From contig CALRPY020000008.1 of the NCBI GenBank assembly GCA_943370145.1, forward strand, positions 1-64,000: 64,000 nucleotides of DNA, read 5' to 3'. This document shows, piece by piece, positions 1 to 8,498 of the stretch (positions are counted from its first letter, which is position 1; each line of letters begins with the position of its first letter). Origin of the DNA: Ga0077536 sp943370145 (lineage in GTDB: Bacteria; Pseudomonadota; Gammaproteobacteria; Ga0077536). The position numbers were made by a program, and so were the translations under genes. The notes under the pieces were generated by a model. The model saw nothing but the letters and a program-made list of their open reading frames with translations. It made no database searches and had not been told where the DNA came from.

Positions 1-128
1 CGGCGGTTCTGCGCGGCGAGGTCGGCGAGGCTCGGGCGCACGCGCTCGCTGCCCGGGCGGTGGTCCGCGTCGGCCGCGCGCTGGCCGCGCACCGCCAGCC
101 GGCGTAACTGCTCGAGGCGCTCGCGCAT
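1..128 (-). CDS. DUF58-type protein, N-terminal fragment (cut by window edge)
   Basis: This frame starts with ATG on the minus strand (complement of 126-128), 6 bases after the stop of the MoxR gene, and stays open to the window edge, giving 43 residues. It begins MRERLEQLRRL and contains VRPSLADLAAQNRR. That segment resembles the 'V-x-x-S-L-x-D-L-x-x-L' stretch near the start of many DUF58 proteins, which are almost always encoded directly after a MoxR ATPase. The family assignment therefore rests on a short weak match plus gene order. The role is unknown; MoxR/DUF58/VWA clusters are generally thought to act in chaperone-like maturation of protein complexes. Too short to exclude another family. 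Confidence 0.55.
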   Translation of the reverse strand, partial: MRERLEQLRRLAVRGQRAADADHRPGSERVRPSLADLAAQNR

Positions 129-134
129 GGACGA

Positions 135-1103
135 TCAGGGCACCGGCACGCGGCTCATCAGGGTGTCGATGAAGGTGTCGGGGGTCACGCCGTCGGCGGC
201 CGCCTCGTAGTTGAGGATCACGCGATGGCGCAGGATGTCCGGCGCCATCTGCTGCACGTCGTCGGGGCTCACGTAGTCGCGTCCCGCCAGCCAGGCGTGG
301 GCGCGCGCGCAGCGGTCCAGCGCGATCGTCGCCCGCGGGCTCGCACCGTACTGCAGCCAGCTTGCGAGGTCCGTGCCGTAGGGGGACGGGTCGCGCGTCG
401 CGAACACGAGTTCGAGCACGTATTGTTCCAGTGTCTCGCTCATGTGCACCGCGAGCACATCGCGTCGCGCCTGGAACAGCTGGGACTGGTCGACCACCGG
501 CTGGCTGATGCTGTCGACCGGGATCGGCTGCCCGGCCTCGTCGCGCGCCAGCACAAGGATGCGGCGTTCCTCCTCGCGCGTGGGGTAGGTGATCTTCACG
601 TGCATCAGGAAGCGGTCGAGCTGGGCTTCCGGCAGGGGATAGGTGCCTTCCTGCTCGAGCGGATTCTGCGTCGCCATCACGAGGAACAGTTCCGGCAGCG
701 CGTAGGTTTCGCGGCCAATCGTGATCTGGCGCTCGGCCATCGCCTCGAGCAGCGCCGACTGGACCTTGGCCGGCGCCCGGTTGATCTCGTCGGCGAGCAC
801 GAGGTTGTGAAAGAGCGGTCCCGGCTGGAACTTGAACGAGCCGTCCTGGGGCCGATAGATCTCGGTGCCCGTCAGGTCCGCCGGCAGCAGGTCGGGTGTG
901 AACTGGATGCGGTGGAAGTCGCCCTCGATGCCTTCGCCCAGCACCTTGATCGCGCGCGTCTTCGCCAGGCCCGGCGCGCCTTCGACCAGCAGGTGGCCAT
1001 CGGCGAGGAGGGCGATCAGCAGGCGGTCGATCAGCCGTTCCTGGCCGATGATGCGCGCGCTGATGAAATTCTTCAGTTGGACTGCAGCCGATTTGCCGGG
1101 CAT
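135..1103 (-). CDS. MoxR-family AAA+ ATPase
   Basis: Predicted 322-residue cytoplasmic AAA+ ATPase of the MoxR type. Visible motifs are Walker A GAPGLAKT at residues 42-49, Walker B LVLADEINRAP starting at 101, and the sensor-1 segment VMATQNPLEQEGTYPLPEAQ from 142, which is highly characteristic of MoxR. I chose the ATG at 1103 (MPGKSAAVQL) because family homology begins there. The open frame extends 40 residues further upstream, but that part looks like non-coding sequence. MoxR proteins are chaperone-like ATPases usually encoded with DUF58 and VWA-domain proteins. The next gene downstream on this strand (complement of 1-128) fits that pattern, being 6 bases away. The family is certain; the client protein is unknown. 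Confidence 0.93.
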   Translation of the reverse strand: MPGKSAAVQLKNFISARIIGQERLIDRLLIALLADGHLLVEGAPGLAKTRAIKVLGEGIEGDFHRIQFTPDLLPADLTGTEIYRPQDGSFKFQPGPLFHNLVLADEINRAPAKVQSALLEAMAERQITIGRETYALPELFLVMATQNPLEQEGTYPLPEAQLDRFLMHVKITYPTREEERRILVLARDEAGQPIPVDSISQPVVDQSQLFQARRDVLAVHMSETLEQYVLELVFATRDPSPYGTDLASWLQYGASPRATIALDRCARAHAWLAGRDYVSPDDVQQMAPDILRHRVILNYEAAADGVTPDTFIDTLMSRVPVP

Positions 1104-1217
1104 GTCTGGCTCTTCAGTTTTGGATGACGGGACTCGTTCTTCGCAGTGCGAGGCGAACCATTCTAAAGCGATTTCGGGCGCGGCCGGTGCACCGGATTGA
1201 CCCCGCATGCGTCTTTT

Positions 1218-1251
1218 TGTCACATATCCTTCAAATATCGCTGCTTATACT
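1218..1251 (+). promoter_or_regulatory. possible promoter for the GT8-like gene
   Basis: The 183-base gap between the divergent MoxR and glycosyltransferase genes is AT-richer than its surroundings. It holds TATACT at 1246-1251, a good -10 match, 36 bases before the ATG at 1287. TTGTCA near 1218 is a good -35 hexamer, but the spacing (about 23) is too long. The call rests mainly on the -10 and on the divergent layout. Confidence 0.25.
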
Positions 1252-1286
1252 CAGGCCCGTTGGCAGCCTTTACCACTCCCACCCGG

Positions 1287-1967
1287 ATGCTGAAAATTTT
1301 CATCGGTTACGACGACCGCGAAGCCGTGGCTTTCCACGCGCTGGTCGAGAGTATCCTGGCTCACACAAGCGTCCCGGTCGCGGTGATGCCCTTGCGCCTG
1401 GCAATGCTGGGGGGCGTATTCCAGCGCCCGCGGAGCCCCGTGCAGTCGACCGATTTTGCATTCTCCCGTTTCCTCGTGCCGTACCTTTCCGACTACGCGG
1501 GATGGTCGTTGTTTCTCGATTGCGACATGCTGGTGCTGCACGATCTCGCAGCGCTGTGGTCGCTGCGCGATCCGCGCTACGCCCTGCAGGTGGTCAAGCA
1601 TGCCCACCACCCGCGCGAGGACACCAAGTTCCTGGGCCAGGTCCAGACGCGCTACGAGAAGAAGAACTGGTCCAGCGTCATGCTGTTCAACAATGCGCGC
1701 TGCCGGCGCCTGAGCCCGGACTACGTCAACTCGGCCAGCGGGCTCGAACTGCACCAGTTCAAGTGGCTGGAGGGCGAACATGAAATCGGCGCGCTGCCGC
1801 CCCGCTGGAACTTCCTGGTGGGCCATGACCCGCCCGTTCCCGACATCGCGCTGCTGCATTTCACGACCGGCGGCCCGTATTTCAGCGACTTCGCGGACAC
1901 GCCGTACGCGGACGTGTGGCGTCGCTACCATGCGCGAGCGAACCACGTGGAGGAAACGCGTCGATGA
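1287..1967 (+). CDS. GT8-like glycosyltransferase
   Basis: Predicted 226-residue cytoplasmic glycosyltransferase. It starts MLKIFIGYDDREAVAFHALV, with an N-terminal nucleotide-sugar binding strand. It carries the metal-binding DxD-type motif in WSLFLDCDMLVLHDL (DCD at 78-80), matching the GT8 layout 'LYLDxDxLV'. I chose the ATG at 1287 because the fold begins there; the open frame starts 30 residues earlier in a region that looks like a promoter. The gene stands alone between MoxR and the TPR protein, so the acceptor is unknown. The downstream TPR/glycosyltransferase-like gene suggests some role in surface glycan or protein glycosylation, but that is inference. Confidence 0.8.
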   Translation: MLKIFIGYDDREAVAFHALVESILAHTSVPVAVMPLRLAMLGGVFQRPRSPVQSTDFAFSRFLVPYLSDYAGWSLFLDCDMLVLHDLAALWSLRDPRYALQVVKHAHHPREDTKFLGQVQTRYEKKNWSSVMLFNNARCRRLSPDYVNSASGLELHQFKWLEGEHEIGALPPRWNFLVGHDPPVPDIALLHFTTGGPYFSDFADTPYADVWRRYHARANHVEETRR

Positions 1968-2290
1968 ACGGACGGCCGCCACGATTCTGCGACCCTGCCC
2001 CCCGGCGCCGGACTTGCGTTCAACGCATGGGGTCTACCGCTGCCGGGAACTCGTTGAAGGTGTCGCGCACGCGACGGGGGCCATGGGCGCGCGCGCCGCG
2101 TCGATCATCGTCGCCCACAGCAACCAGGGCACACGCAGCACCAGGTCTTCGTCATAGGCATCGGCCTCGCAGCGTGGCGCGGTGAGCGCTCGAGTCGACC
2201 GAAATCGCGATCGCATGGAGGGTTTCGTTGTCATGCACGTCGGACGTTTCTTTCCGCGCGGCGCGGACTGTAGCAGACGGAGGTGCCGTG
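1968..2290 (+). other. intergenic region without a supported gene
   Basis: These 323 bases lie between the GT8-like gene and the TPR protein. Short open frames exist on both strands but none has a convincing start or family match. On the minus strand three short stretches in three different frames (for example one containing RVRDTFNEFPAAVDPMR) could be the remains of a decayed gene, but this cannot be shown by eye. A clear ribosome binding site, GGAGG at 2279-2283, belongs to the next gene. Confidence 0.4.
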
Positions 2291-4165
2291 ATGTCCGTGC
2301 CCGCTGATGCCGCGCCCGCCAGTGCCGAACTGGCCCGAGTCATCAATTACTACGTCGCCGGCGAGGATGCACTTGCGGCAAGGCTCGCAGAGGATACGCT
2401 GCGCCGCTGGCCGCGCGATGCAAGAACCCGCTTCTGGCTCGGCGAAATCAAGCGGCGACAGCAGGACTATGCCGGCGCCGTGAAGTGCTACCAGCGGGCG
2501 ATCCAGGGTGGCCTCAGGACCCCACAGGTGTTCGTCGCCAAGGGGCTTGCACATCGGCAAGCCGGGCAGGACACGGCCGCGCTTGCCTGCTTCGAGCACG
2601 CGCTGCGGATCGACCCGGCCTGCGCGGAGGCGCTTGCGAACCTGGGTAACCTGCATTTCGGGCGTGGAGACTTCGGCCGCGCCGCCGACTGCTACGAAAA
2701 AGCGGTAGCCCTCGCGGCGGGCGATCTGCAGTTACGGGCGAACCTGGCCGCAATTTATCTTGCCACGGCGCGCCTCGACGAAGCCGCCCGTGTACTCGTG
2801 GCGGGCTGGCCCGCCGGGAGTGCGGCGCCACGTCCGCTGCTGCTCGCCCTTGCGCGCCATCTTCGCGAACAGCAGCGGGACGACGAGGCCCTGGCCATCT
2901 TCCGGCGACTCCTCGCGACCGACCCGACTGACAATGACGCGCTCAACGGCTACGGCGCCACCTGCTTCGAGCGTGGTGAATTCGCGTCTGCCCGCGACGC
3001 ATTCGCGCGGGCTGTTGCCGCGCATCCTGAAGACCCTGTGTCGCGCTATCACCTGGGCGCCGCGCTGCGCGTGCTGAAGGAAGACGCGGCGGCGGCCAGC
3101 GTGCTGACGACCGGGTTGAGCCTCCTCGACGCGGGGCCGCCGGTAGGCCACGCGGAGGCGGACACGCTGCGCCAGCGCATGGAGCTCGAACAGGCCTGCC
3201 TGCAGCTCGCCGCGGGACGTTATGTCGAGGGTTGGTCGCTGCATGCCGGGCGCTGGTACACGCACCCGGAGCAGCCGGAACGCGTGCTCGGACAGCATTT
3301 GTGGCGGGGTGAGGCATTACGTGGCAAACGGCTCATCATCGCGCGTGAACAGGGCATCGGCGACGAAGTGCTGTTCGCGTCCGTATACGGTGAACTGCAG
3401 GCGCTTGCGGAGCGTCTGGTCATCCAGTGTTCGGCCCGTCTCGCGCCAGCCTGCCGTCGTTCGTTCCCGCACGCCGAACTCTGGCCGTGCGCGGAAACGC
3501 CGGATGCATGGCGGGCACTGCTGCCGCGACTCGGGCCGGACGACGTGGTCTGTTTCGCCGGGAGCCTGCCGCGGTGGCGGCGCCTCGAGCGGGCGCAGTT
3601 TCCGCAGGCGCCATACCTGGTGCCGGATAGGGTCGCCGCGGCTCGCTGGCGGGAGCGTCTCGAGGCGCTGGGTCCGGGGTTCAAGGTGGGTGTCAGCTGG
3701 CGCGGCGGGACGCGCGCAAACTACGGTGACCTGCGTTCGATTGCGCTCTCGAACCTGGTGCGTGGCTGGCCCTCGAACCTGGTGCTGATCGATCTGCAGT
3801 ACGATGATACCGGCGACGAGCGGGCCGCGCTGCAGGCTGCAGGTGGCCCGCAGGTCGTCCGCTTCGACGTCGCCCGCGATGATTTCGACGCAACGATCAA
3901 CCTGGTCTCGGCGCTCGACCTCGTCATCACGGTGCAGACAGCGGTCGCGCACGTTGCGGGCGCGCTGGGGATTCGCACCTGGGTGCTGGTGCCGCAGGCG
4001 CCAACCACCTGGCGCTGGCTCGGGGACAAGGGCCGAACCCCCTGGTACCCGAGCGTCGAACTGATCGAGCAGCAACTGGCTGGCGACTGGGTGCCGGTGC
4101 TTGGCTCGGTATTGAGAAAACTTGCCAGGCTCGGCCGCCCGCAGCGGCCGAAACCAACGGAGTAA
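2291..4165 (+). CDS. TPR protein with C-terminal glycosyltransferase-like domain
   Basis: Predicted 624-residue protein. The N-terminal half (to about residue 280) is a run of degenerate tetratricopeptide repeats such as AGAVKCYQRAIQGG and TAALACFEHALRIDPACAEA. The C-terminal half resembles GT9/GT41-like domains often fused to TPRs in proteobacteria: KVGVSWRGG, then TVQTAVAHVAGALGIRTWVL, then WRWLGDKGRTPWYPS. Such proteins are often linked to flagellin or surface glycosylation, but no substrate can be named. I chose the ATG at 2291 because GGAGG lies 7 bases upstream; the frame is open from 2228. Its stop codon lies just before the start of gspG, so it may be co-transcribed with the T2SS genes although its function is not obviously related. 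Confidence 0.8.
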   Translation: MSVPADAAPASAELARVINYYVAGEDALAARLAEDTLRRWPRDARTRFWLGEIKRRQQDYAGAVKCYQRAIQGGLRTPQVFVAKGLAHRQAGQDTAALACFEHALRIDPACAEALANLGNLHFGRGDFGRAADCYEKAVALAAGDLQLRANLAAIYLATARLDEAARVLVAGWPAGSAAPRPLLLALARHLREQQRDDEALAIFRRLLATDPTDNDALNGYGATCFERGEFASARDAFARAVAAHPEDPVSRYHLGAALRVLKEDAAAASVLTTGLSLLDAGPPVGHAEADTLRQRMELEQACLQLAAGRYVEGWSLHAGRWYTHPEQPERVLGQHLWRGEALRGKRLIIAREQGIGDEVLFASVYGELQALAERLVIQCSARLAPACRRSFPHAELWPCAETPDAWRALLPRLGPDDVVCFAGSLPRWRRLERAQFPQAPYLVPDRVAAARWRERLEALGPGFKVGVSWRGGTRANYGDLRSIALSNLVRGWPSNLVLIDLQYDDTGDERAALQAAGGPQVVRFDVARDDFDATINLVSALDLVITVQTAVAHVAGALGIRTWVLVPQAPTTWRWLGDKGRTPWYPSVELIEQQLAGDWVPVLGSVLRKLARLGRPQRPKPTE

Positions 4166-4170
4166 TGATG

Positions 4171-4620
4171 ATGAGGCTTCAGTGCAGACCGGCGCGGCGT
4201 GACCACGGATTCACGCTGATCGAGGTCATGGTGGTTGTGGTAATCCTGGGCATTCTGGCCGCCGTGGTGGTGCCGCGCGTGATGAGCCGGCCGGACGAGG
4301 CCCGGGTCGTCAAAGCCCAGCAGGACCTGCGTGCGATTGGCGCCGCCCTCGATCTTTACAAGCTCGACAACTTTCGCTACCCGACGACCCAGCAAGGGCT
4401 CGAGGCGCTCGTCAGCAAACCGACGGGGCTGGACCCCGGCGCGAACTGGCGGGCCGAGGGCTACCTGCACGCGATGCCGAAAGACCCCTGGGGTGCCGAC
4501 TACAAATACCTTCAACCGGGCCAGCACGGCACTTACGACCTCTATTCACTGGGCGCCGACGGCGCGCCTGGCGGCGACGGCTTCGACGCGGATCTCGGCA
4601 ACTGGGAACTCGACCGCTGA
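4171..4620 (+). CDS. gspG: T2SS major pseudopilin GspG
   Basis: Major pseudopilin of the type II secretion system, polymerised in the inner membrane into the piston-like pseudopilus. It has the prepilin peptidase site: Gly13 followed by FTLIE with Glu at +5, then a hydrophobic helix (VMVVVVILGILAAVVVP). The GspG core follows: DLRAIGAALDLYKLDNFRYPTT, then GLEALV, and a C-terminal region with WGADYKY and SLGADGAPGGDGFDADLGNW, the calcium-binding loop of GspG. Three ATGs occur in a row at 4165, 4168 and 4171. I chose 4171 (149 residues) because GGAG at 4159-4162 is then 8 bases upstream. First gene of the rightward half of the T2SS locus. Confidence 0.96.
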   Translation: MRLQCRPARRDHGFTLIEVMVVVVILGILAAVVVPRVMSRPDEARVVKAQQDLRAIGAALDLYKLDNFRYPTTQQGLEALVSKPTGLDPGANWRAEGYLHAMPKDPWGADYKYLQPGQHGTYDLYSLGADGAPGGDGFDADLGNWELDR

Positions 4621-4634
4621 GGGCTGGCCGCAGG

Positions 4635-5129
4635 ATGCGCTCGCGGGGCGCCGGTGCCGGTTTCACGCTGCTCGAGGTGCTGGTGGTTGTCGCGCTCGTC
4701 GGCATCATCGGCGCCGCGGTCGTGCTGTCGATCTCCGCGCGCGGCGACCGACAGTTGGAGGCAAACGCCGGACAATTATGTGACGCCCTCAACCATGCCA
4801 GCGAATCGGCCGTGCTCTCGGGGCGTGCCTACGGAATGTATGTCGGACCCGACGCCTTCGAAATGGTCGTGTTCAACGGCAAGGCGTGGCAACGTGAGGG
4901 GGCGGACGCCGTCGGACGGCGGCTCGACGCGCCTTATCGCCTGCGCGGCAACGGGGTGTACGCAGTGAGAAACAGGCCGCCGCCGGCACCGCAGATGGTG
5001 TTCATGCCGGATGGCACGCACTATCTCGGCGAGGTCGTCATCGAGAACGGCATCTCCGGCGAGTCCTTCGCGGTCGAGTCGACCGGCGCGGGACGTTACC
5101 GCGTGGTCCGCCGCACGCAGGAACGCTGA
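4635..5129 (+). CDS. gspH: T2SS minor pseudopilin GspH
   Basis: Predicted 164-residue minor pseudopilin. The prepilin cleavage motif is Gly9 followed by FTLLEVLVV, then the hydrophobic helix. The body shows the GspH pattern: NAGQLCDALNHASESAVLSGRAYG, then a beta-rich C-terminal domain. It starts 14 bases after the gspG stop and precedes gspI by 5 bases, as in the classical gspG-H-I order. Minor pseudopilins H, I, J and K form or prime the tip of the pseudopilus. Family assignment is firm because both motif and gene order agree. Confidence 0.93.
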   Translation: MRSRGAGAGFTLLEVLVVVALVGIIGAAVVLSISARGDRQLEANAGQLCDALNHASESAVLSGRAYGMYVGPDAFEMVVFNGKAWQREGADAVGRRLDAPYRLRGNGVYAVRNRPPPAPQMVFMPDGTHYLGEVVIENGISGESFAVESTGAGRYRVVRRTQER

Positions 5130-5134
5130 AGCGC

Positions 5135-5509
5135 ATGCGTCGCGCCGCCGCCCGTGGCTTCACCCTCATCGAGGTGCTCATCGCCCTCGTCATCGCGGCG
5201 ACGGCGCTCACGCTCGGATTCGGTGCAATCAGCGGCAGCGCGCGCCGGCTCGCCCGGGTCGAAGAGACCGCGCTGACGCGCTGGGCGATCGACAACGTCG
5301 TCAACGATCTCAGCCTGCGGGCGCAGACTGTGGAGCCTGGTCGCCACCGGTTCACCGAAACCATGCTCGGGCGCAGCTTCGCCATCACGGCGCTCGTCGC
5401 GCGGGACGAGACGCTGCCGATACTGAACCTGGAGATCAGCGTCGCCGACGCCACGGCGCCCGAGACCGAACTCGAGCATGAAAGCGTGGAGTTCCTCTAT
5501 GCGCGGTAG
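5135..5509 (+). CDS. gspI: T2SS minor pseudopilin GspI
   Basis: Predicted 124-residue minor pseudopilin with cleavage site Gly8 followed by FTLIEVLIALVIAATALT. The segment TRWAIDNVVNDLSLR matches the GspI 'A-x-W-x-A-x-N' pattern. Length is normal for GspI. Its 3' end overlaps the start of gspJ by 11 bases, which suggests translational coupling. It belongs to the tip complex with GspJ and GspK. Confidence 0.93.
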   Translation: MRRAAARGFTLIEVLIALVIAATALTLGFGAISGSARRLARVEETALTRWAIDNVVNDLSLRAQTVEPGRHRFTETMLGRSFAITALVARDETLPILNLEISVADATAPETELEHESVEFLYAR

Positions 5510-6137
5510 CGCTGACGCATCCCGCCAGCCGCCCCTGCATGCCCGGGACAGCGGTTTCACGCTGCTTGAAATCCTGGTTGCGGTCGCGATATTTGCCATT
5601 GCGGCGCAACTCGCCTACGGCGGCTTACGCAGGATTCTCGAAGGGCACGCGCAACTCCTGCCGCGGCACGAAGCCGCCGCCCAACTGCGCTACGCCGTGA
5701 CCATGCTCGATCGCGACATCGCGGCGGTCGTGCCGCGACCGGTGCGCGACGCGTTCGGCGCGCCAGCGCCGGCGTTGCAGGGTGGCCGGGGTGACGAGGT
5801 GATGCTGTTTTCCCGCAGTGACGCGGGGCGGCCGACGCTGCTCGACGCGGTGGCCATATACCGCGTCGGCTATCGTTTGCGGGACGGCGATCTGCTGCGT
5901 GATGCGTGGCCGGTGATCGACACCGTGCAGGGCTCGGAACCCGCGACACAGCGCCTGTTGTCGGGCGTTCGCGATTTGCGGGTGCGGTTCCTTGCCGGCG
6001 ATGGCAATGAGTGGGGCGAGGTATGGCCAGTGGAAATGGAGGGCCTCGGGAACCTGCCGCGGGCCGTCGAACTCGTGCTGGTCCTCGACGACGGCCGGAG
6101 CCTGCGTCGCCTGCTGTTGCCGGGACAAGGTGGGTGA
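5499..6137 (+). CDS. gspJ: T2SS minor pseudopilin GspJ
   Basis: Predicted 212-residue minor pseudopilin. A prepilin site (Gly19 followed by FTLLEILVAVAIFAIAAQLA) is followed by the GspJ body: ATMLDRDI-like VTMLDRDIAAVVPRPVRD, then LLSGVRDLRVRFL and WPxE (WPVEMEGLGNLPRAVEL). I chose the ATG at 5499, which overlaps the end of gspI, because seven extra residues upstream have no match. The stop overlaps the ATG of gspK (TGATG). Part of the pseudopilus tip complex. Confidence 0.93.
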   Translation: MRGSADASRQPPLHARDSGFTLLEILVAVAIFAIAAQLAYGGLRRILEGHAQLLPRHEAAAQLRYAVTMLDRDIAAVVPRPVRDAFGAPAPALQGGRGDEVMLFSRSDAGRPTLLDAVAIYRVGYRLRDGDLLRDAWPVIDTVQGSEPATQRLLSGVRDLRVRFLAGDGNEWGEVWPVEMEGLGNLPRAVELVLVLDDGRSLRRLLLPGQGG

Positions 6138-7309
6138 TGGAGTCCGGGCGCAGCGTGCAGCAGGGCGCCGCACTGATCGGCGCCATCCTGGTCGCCGCAG
6201 TCATTGCCGGCATCGCCGTCGCGCTGAGCTCGCGGGACCAGTTCTCGATCCTGGCTGTGACGCGGCAGCGCGAATTGGCGGCCGTGGACTTCCTCGTGCG
6301 CGGACTGGAAGTGCAGGCGGCACGAACGCTCTCGGCGGATGCGGTGGCCGGTCAGCACGACAGTCTGGACGAGTCCTGGCACGCCGTGCGATTCGCGGCC
6401 AGACGGGGCAATCTCGCGGCCACGGGGCGCCTCGAGGACGCGCAGCGACGCTTCAATCTCAATTCCCTCGCGTTTGATCCACCGCAGCTGCAAGCGAATG
6501 CGCCACCCGGGGTCGATGGGCCGGCCGAGACCCCCGGGGTGCCCGGGACACCGGACTCGGGCGGCGCGCAGGACAGCCCCGCAGCCACCCGGGCGCTGGC
6601 CGAGATCGCGCGCGGCCTCGACATCGGGGTGCCCGCCGGGGGAGCGTCGCCCGCAGCGGAAGCGTCCCCCGCGGGGCAGCCGGCCGCGGCGGGCGACGCC
6701 GGCGCGGTCGAGTTGTCCAGGCAGCAGGTCGCGGTTGCGCGGTTCGCGCTGCTGCTACGGGCGCTGGATCTGCCGCCCGAACTGCTGCCTGCGCTGCTGG
6801 ACTGGCTGGATCCCGACAGCGATACGCGTTTTCCGAGCGGCGCCGAGGACGAGTTCTACTCCCGACTGGAACAGCCTTATCGCGCGGCCAATGGGCGCTT
6901 CGCCGACCCGAGCGAACTGCGGCTCGTGCGCGGGTTCAGCGAGGAGAACTATGCGAAACTGTCACCCTTCGTCACCGTGCTGAATGCCGCGACCCCCATC
7001 AACGTGAACACGGCGCCAGTGGAGATATTGATGAGCCTGGGGCCAAACATCGATCGGCCGTCGGCTGAGCTCCTCATTGCCGCGCGCCGTGTGCAGCCGT
7101 TTTCCGATGTCGCCGCGCTGCTGCGCCATCCGTTGCTGGTCGGACGGCCGGTGATGGTCACGGGACTCGCGACCAGCACGCGCCATTTCGAACTCCAGAC
7201 CCGCATCGACAGCGATGATCTGCCATATTTCAGGCGCAGTCTGTTGCAGCGGGACGAACCCTTACGCATCCAGATCCTGCGCCGGCAGAACCTCTATACC
7301 GATGGCTGA
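6137..7309 (+). CDS. gspK: T2SS minor pseudopilin GspK with a Pro/Ala-rich insert
   Basis: Predicted 390-residue GspK, the large tip pseudopilin. It begins MESGRSVQQGAALIGAILVA and, as is usual for GspK, lacks the Glu at +5 after the cleavage Gly. The C-terminal half carries the helix-hairpin region: LLDWLDPDSDTRFPSGAEDE, then PYRAANGRFADPSEL, and TPINVNTAPVEILMSLGP. Between about residues 115 and 190 there is a low-complexity stretch rich in Pro, Ala, Gly and Ser (for example PPGVDGPAETPGVPGTPDSG). I do not associate this with standard GspK, and it lies where the first alpha-domain segment should be. Start chosen at the TGATG overlap with gspJ. Confidence 0.92.
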   Translation: MESGRSVQQGAALIGAILVAAVIAGIAVALSSRDQFSILAVTRQRELAAVDFLVRGLEVQAARTLSADAVAGQHDSLDESWHAVRFAARRGNLAATGRLEDAQRRFNLNSLAFDPPQLQANAPPGVDGPAETPGVPGTPDSGGAQDSPAATRALAEIARGLDIGVPAGGASPAAEASPAGQPAAAGDAGAVELSRQQVAVARFALLLRALDLPPELLPALLDWLDPDSDTRFPSGAEDEFYSRLEQPYRAANGRFADPSELRLVRGFSEENYAKLSPFVTVLNAATPINVNTAPVEILMSLGPNIDRPSAELLIAARRVQPFSDVAALLRHPLLVGRPVMVTGLATSTRHFELQTRIDSDDLPYFRRSLLQRDEPLRIQILRRQNLYTDG

Positions 7310-8498
7310 TCGCAACGCCGCACTTTTTTTCCACGATGCCACGCGCGGGCGCGCCAGCTGGCTGAGCGGCGGCGCGCTGCGTGGCGGAACACTCGCTGAA
7401 CTCGCCGCCGCCGGCGCGGACGCCCATGTCTGGCTCGTCGACTCGCGCCTGCTTCAGCTCGCCGAAGCCGAGCTACCGGAAGCCAGTCGCCGCGTCCAGA
7501 CGCAGGCCCTGCCGTTCGTATTCGAAGACCAGTTGCTGACGCCGCTCGAGGAACTCTCGTTCGCCGCTCACCGGGTGTCGCCGACACGCTTCGCCTGCGC
7601 GATTTTCACGACCAAGGTGCTGGAAGCAGCGCTGGACGAACTGGCGGCGGCTGGCATCACGGTCGCGCAGGCAATACCGGACGTGCTCTGCGTGCCGTGG
7701 CAGGAGAGCACCTGGACTTTGCTGTTCGACGGTCCGGATGCATGGTTGCGGACGGGGCCATATGCCGGTTCGCGCTTCGCGCGCGACCAGTGGCCGGCTT
7801 TCATCGGGCAGTCGCTGACGGACGTCGCCGGCGAACAGCACGTGCGGGTGTTCGGGGCCGACCCGGCGCTGCTCGACGCGCTTGCCGCGGCGATGCCCGT
7901 TCTGGCCGTCGACGCACAACCGCCGGGCCGGGAGACGCTCGAGTATTTTGCGGACGGCTATCACCAGGGACTCACGATCGATCTGCTGCAGGCCCTGCCG
8001 CGGCGGGTTCAGGCCGGCCACGGCCGCGCGCACCGATGGTGGCTGGCCACGGCCGCGCTGATTGCCAGCGCGGCAATCGGGCACGCCGCATTCATGGGGT
8101 GGCACACGGCAGCGCTCAGCGAGCAACTTGCCAGCACGCAGGCGCAGACCCTCGAGACTTTCCATGTGCTCTTTCCGCAGATCACCAGGGTCGAGGACGT
8201 CCGCGTTCAGGCCATGCAGGCACTTGCCGAACTCGACGCGCAACAGGCCGGTGGCGCGCCGTTCCTGGAGTTGCTCGCGGCGGCGGCCGGCGCGCTGCCG
8301 GGCGACGCCGCACCTCGTTTCGAAAGCGTTGCCTATGGCGACGGTGCGCTCGAACTCCGGGTCGGAGCGCGCGACATGGCCGCCCTCGAACGCTACCAGC
8401 AGGCACTGGCCGGTGCCGGCCAGCCCGTGCAGCTCATGTCGGTCGAAACGCGGGACGACGGTGCGGTGGGGCTGCTGCGAATCGGAGAACGGCCATGA
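7302..8498 (+). CDS. gspL: T2SS inner-membrane assembly protein GspL
   Basis: Predicted 398-residue bitopic inner-membrane protein. The cytoplasmic actin-like N-terminal domain binds the ATPase GspE. A single membrane segment near residues 245-265 (WWLATAALIASAAIGHAAFMG) follows, then a periplasmic ferredoxin-like domain ending MSVETRDDGAVGLLRIGERP. I chose the ATG at 7302 (MADRNAALFF), overlapping the gspK stop. Sequence similarity to GspL is weak by eye, but position, length, topology and the following GspM make the call secure. Confidence 0.9.
   Translation: MADRNAALFFHDATRGRASWLSGGALRGGTLAELAAAGADAHVWLVDSRLLQLAEAELPEASRRVQTQALPFVFEDQLLTPLEELSFAAHRVSPTRFACAIFTTKVLEAALDELAAAGITVAQAIPDVLCVPWQESTWTLLFDGPDAWLRTGPYAGSRFARDQWPAFIGQSLTDVAGEQHVRVFGADPALLDALAAAMPVLAVDAQPPGRETLEYFADGYHQGLTIDLLQALPRRVQAGHGRAHRWWLATAALIASAAIGHAAFMGWHTAALSEQLASTQAQTLETFHVLFPQITRVEDVRVQAMQALAELDAQQAGGAPFLELLAAAAGALPGDAAPRFESVAYGDGALELRVGARDMAALERYQQALAGAGQPVQLMSVETRDDGAVGLLRIGERP

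Noticed and set aside
2005..2260. Possible decayed minus-strand gene in three frames
   Set aside because: Three short gene-like stretches can be strung together only by assuming two frameshifts, and no family is recognisable.
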